Translations under genes and position numbers: made by a program
The notes under the pieces: model-generated
The model's database searches: none
What the model was told of the DNA's origin: nothing
What the model saw: only the letters and a program-made list of their open reading frames with translations
NCBI GenBank assembly: GCA_035291485.1
Contig: DATDSA010000011.1
Location: 1-9,161 of the forward strand
Origin: 9FT-COMBO-53-11 sp035291485
GTDB taxonomy: Bacteria; Patescibacteriota; WWE3; 9FT-COMBO-53-11
DNA: 9,161 bases
Direction: 5' to 3'
Shown here: positions 5,957 through 9,161 of the stretch, piece after piece
Layout of the letters: each line of letters opens with the position of its first letter
How positions within the stretch are numbered: position 1 is the stretch's first letter

Positions 5957-5991
5957 CAATTATCAATTGGCAATTAACAATTAGCATTAAG
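5957..5991. repeat. Heptanucleotide tandem repeat (CAATTNN)
   Basis: CAATT starts at 5957, 5964, 5971 and 5978, exactly every 7 bases, with a decayed fifth unit CATTAAG at 5985. It lies 35-70 bases upstream of the glycosyltransferase start, between two divergent transcription units. Short tandem repeats of this sort can vary in copy number. Confidence 0.75.
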
Positions 5992-6012
5992 GACTAGTCT
6001 GGATTGATTAGA

Positions 6013-6018
6013 TATACT
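6013..6018 (+). promoter_or_regulatory. Candidate -10 box for the glycosyltransferase, possibly leaderless
   Basis: TATACT matches TATAAT at 5 of 6 positions and ends 7 bases before the ATG at 6026. Transcription would begin at or within a base or two of the start codon. There is no Shine-Dalgarno sequence before this ATG, which fits a leaderless message. No good -35 is visible. Confidence 0.4.
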
Positions 6019-6025
6019 GGATAAG

Positions 6026-7156
6026 ATGAGAATTGCCATTGACGCCCAACCGCTTCTGGAGCAGAGTGCTGGAGTAACCTACTACTCCAAGGGCCTGGTT
6101 GAGGCCGTCCTGAAGCAGGACCGGAATAACCACTACGACCTTCTGTTCTGGCGGCTGTTCCCAAAAAAACCTCTCCCCGTTCTGGGGGAGGGGCGGAATT
6201 TCTCCTACCGCTGGCAGCGCTTTTTTCCCTACAAGATTTTTTATAAGCTTTTCAAGTGGGGGATTCGCATTCCGCTGGAGCTTTTTTTTCTGATCCGCCC
6301 CGACCTGTATTTTTTTCCAAACTTCGTGGTCTATCCCCATCGCAGGGGGAAGAGCGTGGTACTTATCCATGATCTGACTTTTGAGAAGGTGCCCCAGTAT
6401 GTCGCTCGGAGAAATGTGGAGTTTCTGCGGAAGTTCGTGCCGCCCTCGGTCGCCCGGGCGGACCACGTCGTTGTCAACTGCGAATTCACAAAGAGGGAGC
6501 TGATTGAGGCCTACCGCGTCCCCGCCGAGAAGGTAACCGTGGCCTACCCGGGAGTGGATCCGAAATCTTTCTACCCGCGGAGCGCGAAGGACAAAGAGGA
6601 GATCAAGAGAAAGTACGGCATCAACAAGCCATTTCTTCTATTTCTCGGCACGCTCGAGCCGCGGAAGAATGTCCCCGCCATTCTTAAGGTCTATGCCGAT
6701 CTGCCGAACCGCCGTGATTTTAACTTGGTTCTGGCGGGAAAGAGGGGCTGGCTCTCCGAGGAAATCTTCCGGACCGTGGCGGATTTGGGGTTGGAGGAGG
6801 ATGTGATTTTCACCGGCTATGTTCCGGAAGAGGATCGGCCCAAGCTGATGTCCGCGGCGGAGGTTTTTGTCTTTCCTTCTTTCTTCGAGGGCTTCGGGAT
6901 GCCGGTGGTGGAGGCGCAGGCCTGCGGAACGCCGGTGGTGACCTCCAACACAACCTCTCTGCCGGAAGCGGCGGGGAAGGGAGCGGTGCTGGTTGATCCA
7001 AAAAATGTTTACCAGCTCGCTCGGGCGATTGAGGAAGTCCTGAGCTCGGGGAGTCTGCGCGAAAAACTGGTTAAAAAGGGTCTCGCTAACGCCCGGAGGT
7101 TTGATTGGAATGAATCCGCCCGAAAATTGATCGAAATCTTCAACCGTCTGGGGTGA
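6026..7156 (+). CDS. GT4-family (GT-B fold) glycosyltransferase
   Basis: A 376-residue enzyme that should transfer a sugar from a nucleotide-sugar donor to a growing glycan or lipid-linked acceptor on the inner face of the membrane. The N-terminal domain begins MRIAIDAQP and carries LIHDLTF (113-119). It is basic and aromatic-rich around 41-100, suggesting membrane contact. The hinge has NCEFTKREL (151-159) and AYPGVD (173-178). The C-terminal donor domain has FLGTLEPRKN (206-215), the GT4 EX7E motif EGFGMPVVE (Glu288, Glu296) and GTPVVTSN (301-308). The length is normal for the family. Sugar specificity cannot be read; mannosyl or similar transfer is plausible. No Shine-Dalgarno precedes ATG 6026; a -10 box sits just upstream. 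A hairpin-forming stretch at 6170-6193 encodes PLPVLGEGR (49-57) and may be a repeat-derived insertion. It starts the plus-strand glycan group; the next gene follows 142 bases later. Confidence 0.93.
   Translation: MRIAIDAQPLLEQSAGVTYYSKGLVEAVLKQDRNNHYDLLFWRLFPKKPLPVLGEGRNFSYRWQRFFPYKIFYKLFKWGIRIPLELFFLIRPDLYFFPNFVVYPHRRGKSVVLIHDLTFEKVPQYVARRNVEFLRKFVPPSVARADHVVVNCEFTKRELIEAYRVPAEKVTVAYPGVDPKSFYPRSAKDKEEIKRKYGINKPFLLFLGTLEPRKNVPAILKVYADLPNRRDFNLVLAGKRGWLSEEIFRTVADLGLEEDVIFTGYVPEEDRPKLMSAAEVFVFPSFFEGFGMPVVEAQACGTPVVTSNTTSLPEAAGKGAVLVDPKNVYQLARAIEEVLSSGSLREKLVKKGLANARRFDWNESARKLIEIFNRLG
6163..6193 (-). repeat. Terminator-like hairpin within the glycosyltransferase gene (antisense)
   Basis: CCTCTCCCC (6170-6178) pairs with GGGGAGGGG (6185-6193) over 9 bp, one of them a wobble, around a 6-base loop. 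On the minus strand it is followed by seven Ts (6169-6163), the form of a rho-independent terminator antisense to the gene. It may be a palindromic repeat inserted in coding sequence, or stop antisense transcripts, or be chance. Confidence 0.5.
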
Positions 7157-7170
7157 ACGGCGAACGGTTG

Positions 7171-7203
7171 TTATAGTATATATCTTCAAACCATATACTA
7201 TAA
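7171..7203. repeat. AT-rich 11-bp perfect inverted repeat
   Basis: TTATAGTATAT (7171-7181) and ATATACTATAA (7193-7203) are perfect reverse complements around an 11-base loop, 14 bases after the glycosyltransferase stop. No T run follows, so it is not an ordinary terminator. It could be a regulator binding site for the downstream gene or an mRNA 3' end structure. Confidence 0.7.
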
Positions 7204-7278
7204 GGGTTGATCGAAATGGGCCAATTGAAGCTTTGGGGGTAAATTTGAGTTTGGTTTGCAGGATTGACTTTTAAAATA

Positions 7279-7287
7279 TGGTATATT
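7279..7287 (+). promoter_or_regulatory. Candidate extended -10 promoter for the YLDPGTGS gene
   Basis: TGGTATATT is an extended -10 (TGn plus TATATT, 5/6). It ends 11 bases before ATG 7299, so transcription would start near 7294, and the message would be leaderless or nearly so. A TTGACT lies at 7264-7269, but its 12-base spacing is too short for it to serve as the -35. Confidence 0.35.
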
Positions 7288-7298
7288 TTTCAACAGTG

Positions 7299-7523
7299 AT
7301 GCTACGTATTTTGTTCTTGTCGCTAACTTTTTTGGCGCTAGCGCGGCCGGCGCACGCCTACCTTGACCCGGGAACGGGGAGCTACTTCGTTCAGATCCTG
7401 CTAGCCGGCATCGCCGGTGGCGGCTACATCATCTTTTCTTCCTGGGGGAAAATTAAGCAACTCCTCTCGTCCGTCTTCAGGAAAGGGAAAAAAGAAAAGC
7501 AGGGCGATGGAAAAACCAGCTAA
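7299..7523 (+). CDS. Small exported YLDPGTGS-type membrane protein
   Basis: A 74-residue protein. A signal peptide is clear: MLRILFLSLTFLALARPAHA, likely cut after AHA (residue 20). It is followed by YLDPGTGS (21-28), a motif I recognise from a widespread family of small proteins beside surface-polysaccharide genes, then one membrane segment (about 29-47, VQILLAGIAGGGYIIFSSW) and a short basic tail (KGKKEKQ). After cleavage the short N-terminal motif would face outside and the basic tail the cytosol. The frame is also open from ATG 7278, adding MVYFSTV, but that would put the likely -10 box inside the gene and spoil the signal-peptide n-region, so 7299 is preferred. No Shine-Dalgarno is seen for either start. 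It overlaps the methyltransferase gene by 17 bases, implying joint expression. The family's molecular function is unknown to me. Confidence 0.85.
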   Translation: MLRILFLSLTFLALARPAHAYLDPGTGSYFVQILLAGIAGGGYIIFSSWGKIKQLLSSVFRKGKKEKQGDGKTS

Positions 7524-8892
7524 AGTTTCTGCTTCCTTCCGAGACCCGAGCGGATTTCTTTTCAAAATAAACGGAACTCTCTACCGCCAGATCAATCGGA
7601 GTTACCAAGAAGACTGGGAACAGTTCGAGAAGTCCGGGCTGTCCCGGAAGCTGGTCCAGCTCGGTTTCCTTATCCCGTACCGAAAAGCGAGGCACAGTTT
7701 GTCGGCAAGTGCCGACGCTTATCAAATTATTCAGCCCCAGCTCGTCGAATTCATTTCTTACCCCTACGAATGGTGCTTTGGGCAGCTGAAGGATGCGGCG
7801 CTCTTGACGCTAAAGATCCAAAAAATCGCGTTGGAATACGGGATGAGCCTAAAGGACGCCAGCGCTTACAACATCCAATTCGTTGAAGGGAAACCGATGC
7901 TGATCGACCACCTCTCGTTTGAAAAGCACGAAGAGAAACCCTGGGTCGCCTACCGCCAGTTCTGTCAGCACTTCCTGGCACCATTGGCGCTGGCCTCCTA
8001 CAACGACATCCGTCTCATTCAGCTGATGCGAGTCTATATCGACGGTATTCCCTTGGACCTAGCGGCAAAGCTCTTGCCCAAGAAGGCGCTTATCCGGCCC
8101 CAGCTCCTGGCGCACTTGTATCTGCACGCCAAGAGCCAGCAGTTTTTTGCCGACCGACCACAGTCCGGGGGGATGGAGCGGTCATTGAGGTTCCGAAAGG
8201 GCCAGCTTCTGGGATTGGTCTCCGGTTTGGAGGGAGCGATTCGGGGGTTGGAGTGGAAGCCCCGAGGTACCGAATGGGCCGACTACTACGAAAACACCAA
8301 CTACTCGAGGGTGGCGTTCAAGAACAAGGCGGAGATTGTGGAAAAATTCGTCCGATCTGCCCGGCCTAAGGTTGTCTGGGATCTAGGGGCCAACACCGGA
8401 GAGTTCAGCCGGGTGGCAATGAAAAGTTCAAAGTTAATAGTTTCTAGTGACATCGACCCGGCGGCGGTGGAGTTGAACTACCGGGAAGTAAAATCAAATG
8501 GTGAGAGCAGGATTCTTCCTCTGGTTTTGGACCTGACCAATCCCAGCGGAGGGATCGGCTGGGCGAATCGGGAGCGAATGGCGTTGGCGGAGCGGGGACC
8601 GGCCGATATGGTGATGGCGTTGGCGCTGATCCATCACCTCGCCATCTCCAACAATCTCCCTTTCGCCAAGATCGCCGAATTTTTCGCGCAGATCGGTCGA
8701 TCCTTGATCATCGAATTCGTTCCCAAAGAAGATTCTCAAGTCCAACGGCTGCTCGCGACCCGGGAAGATATTTTTTCCAACTACACGCAAGCAGATTTCG
8801 AAAAGGAGTTCGGCCGGATGTTTACCGTGACGGGAAAAGAACCGGTTAAGGGATCAAAAAGGACCGTTTATCTTCTTAAGAGAAAGAGTTGA
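7507..8892 (+). CDS. SAM-dependent methyltransferase fused to an N-terminal kinase-like segment
   Basis: A 461-residue cytosolic protein. The C-terminal half (about 265-457) is a class I methyltransferase: VVWDLGANTGEFSR (289-302) is SAM-binding motif I, SSDIDP (313-318) holds the acidic residue expected to bind the SAM ribose, ALIHHLA (373-379) is in the active-site region, and IIEFVP (401-406) a later strand. The N-terminal half has LKDASAYNIQF (115-125) followed by PMLIDHLSFE (130-139), a spacing like the catalytic loop (D-x4-N) and DFG region of protein/aminoglycoside-type kinases; activity is uncertain. The layout resembles NoeA-related methyltransferases of nodulation and polysaccharide loci. 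The frame opens from 7417, but ATG 7507 is chosen: it limits overlap with the upstream gene to 17 bases and homology-like sequence begins there. AGGG just upstream is a weak ribosome site. It probably methylates a sugar or lipid-linked glycan; substrate not readable. Confidence 0.88.
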   Translation: MEKPAKVSASFRDPSGFLFKINGTLYRQINRSYQEDWEQFEKSGLSRKLVQLGFLIPYRKARHSLSASADAYQIIQPQLVEFISYPYEWCFGQLKDAALLTLKIQKIALEYGMSLKDASAYNIQFVEGKPMLIDHLSFEKHEEKPWVAYRQFCQHFLAPLALASYNDIRLIQLMRVYIDGIPLDLAAKLLPKKALIRPQLLAHLYLHAKSQQFFADRPQSGGMERSLRFRKGQLLGLVSGLEGAIRGLEWKPRGTEWADYYENTNYSRVAFKNKAEIVEKFVRSARPKVVWDLGANTGEFSRVAMKSSKLIVSSDIDPAAVELNYREVKSNGESRILPLVLDLTNPSGGIGWANRERMALAERGPADMVMALALIHHLAISNNLPFAKIAEFFAQIGRSLIIEFVPKEDSQVQRLLATREDIFSNYTQADFEKEFGRMFTVTGKEPVKGSKRTVYLLKRKS

Positions 8893-9161
8893 TGGCTTCT
8901 AAATTTACTGCGGTTAAGAAATATTTCTCCAAATTTTGGGATGCCGGATTCGTTTTCCAAAATGTGTTTATTCCGCTAGCTGTTTTAACTTTATATTTTG
9001 TTTTGTCTGCTTATTTGTTGCCGGATGGAGTAACTAGAATTTTTGCCAGTGACCTGTGGAAACCCTCATTGGCGCTGACAATTTTATCCGGGTTGGCATT
9101 TTTTGGGATTTTAAAATTAAAGAAGAGTAGTAAATTAGTTAACAAACGAACATCCGAAAAA
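8892..9161 (+). CDS. Membrane protein, 3' partial
   Basis: The first 90 residues of a gene that runs off the window. It starts MASKFTAVKKYFSKF at an ATG sharing one base with the preceding stop (TGATG), the usual sign of translational coupling. Two membrane segments are visible: about 23-45 (FQNVFIPLAVLTLYFVLSAY, continuing LLP) and about 58-75 (PSLALTILSGLAFFGILK), followed by a basic stretch KLKKSSKLVNKR. By the positive-inside rule both ends would lie in the cytosol. The DNA is visibly more AT-rich than the genes before it. Neighbours of YLDPGTGS and NoeA-like genes can be membrane-anchored sulfatase or phosphotransferase enzymes, so this might be such a protein's N-terminus, but nothing in these 90 residues proves it. 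Confidence 0.78.
   Translation, partial: MASKFTAVKKYFSKFWDAGFVFQNVFIPLAVLTLYFVLSAYLLPDGVTRIFASDLWKPSLALTILSGLAFFGILKLKKSSKLVNKRTSEK

Noticed and set aside
7264..7287. TTGACT with TATATT as a standard -35/-10 promoter
   Set aside because: The spacing is only 12 bases, too short for sigma70-type recognition; the extended -10 alone is the better reading.
7417..7506. N-terminal extension of the methyltransferase to ATG 7417
   Set aside because: The added residues are Ser/Lys-rich, coded from an out-of-frame reading of the YLDPGTGS gene, with no ribosome site.

Overview
The window looks like a chromosomal segment from a bacterium with compact, fairly GC-rich DNA. Several protein sequences (the variant GlmS SIS motifs, unfamiliar minus-strand proteins, a YLDPGTGS-type small protein) remind me of Candidate Phyla Radiation / Patescibacteria genomes. 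That placement is an impression from protein style, not proven. The standard bacterial code fits: TGA ends at least two genes cleanly. I saw no rRNA, tRNA or CRISPR array, and no stretch over 300 bases lacks a gene; the longest gap is 5777-6025.

Layout. (1) 1-1344, plus strand: the 3' three quarters of glmS, which makes glucosamine-6-phosphate for the cell envelope. (2) 1345-1430: back-to-back terminators between convergent genes. (3) 1431-5776, minus strand: four genes in two units. The upstream unit (starting near 5907) carries a small acidic protein of unknown function, a ClpB-D2-like AAA+ ATPase with a cysteine-rich insert, and a small HNH-like protein. These genes overlap one another and end in a strong terminator at 3578-3610. 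The second unit is a 667-residue protein that I read as two tandem calcineurin-type phosphoesterase domains, the first degenerate, joined by a winged-helix-like segment. (4) 6026-9161, plus strand: a glycan gene group with a GT4 glycosyltransferase, a secreted YLDPGTGS small protein, a fusion of a kinase-like segment with a SAM methyltransferase, and the start of a membrane protein cut by the window edge.

The minus-strand block is the candidate undescribed system. It combines an ATP-driven unfoldase or remodeller, a possible nuclease, a possible phosphoesterase and an acidic partner. Its genes mostly carry strong AAGGAGG-type ribosome sites, while the plus-strand glycan genes lack them and may be leaderless. 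It is bracketed by two similarly oriented copies of an intergenic repeat (1366-1388 and 5892-5914), and a related repeat lies in both minus-strand leaders. This is compatible with an acquired module, but its function is inference only.

How the genes work together: GlmS supplies amino sugar to envelope polymers, and the glycan genes probably build or modify a surface polysaccharide. The minus-strand block sits between these two envelope-related regions without an obvious metabolic link to them.
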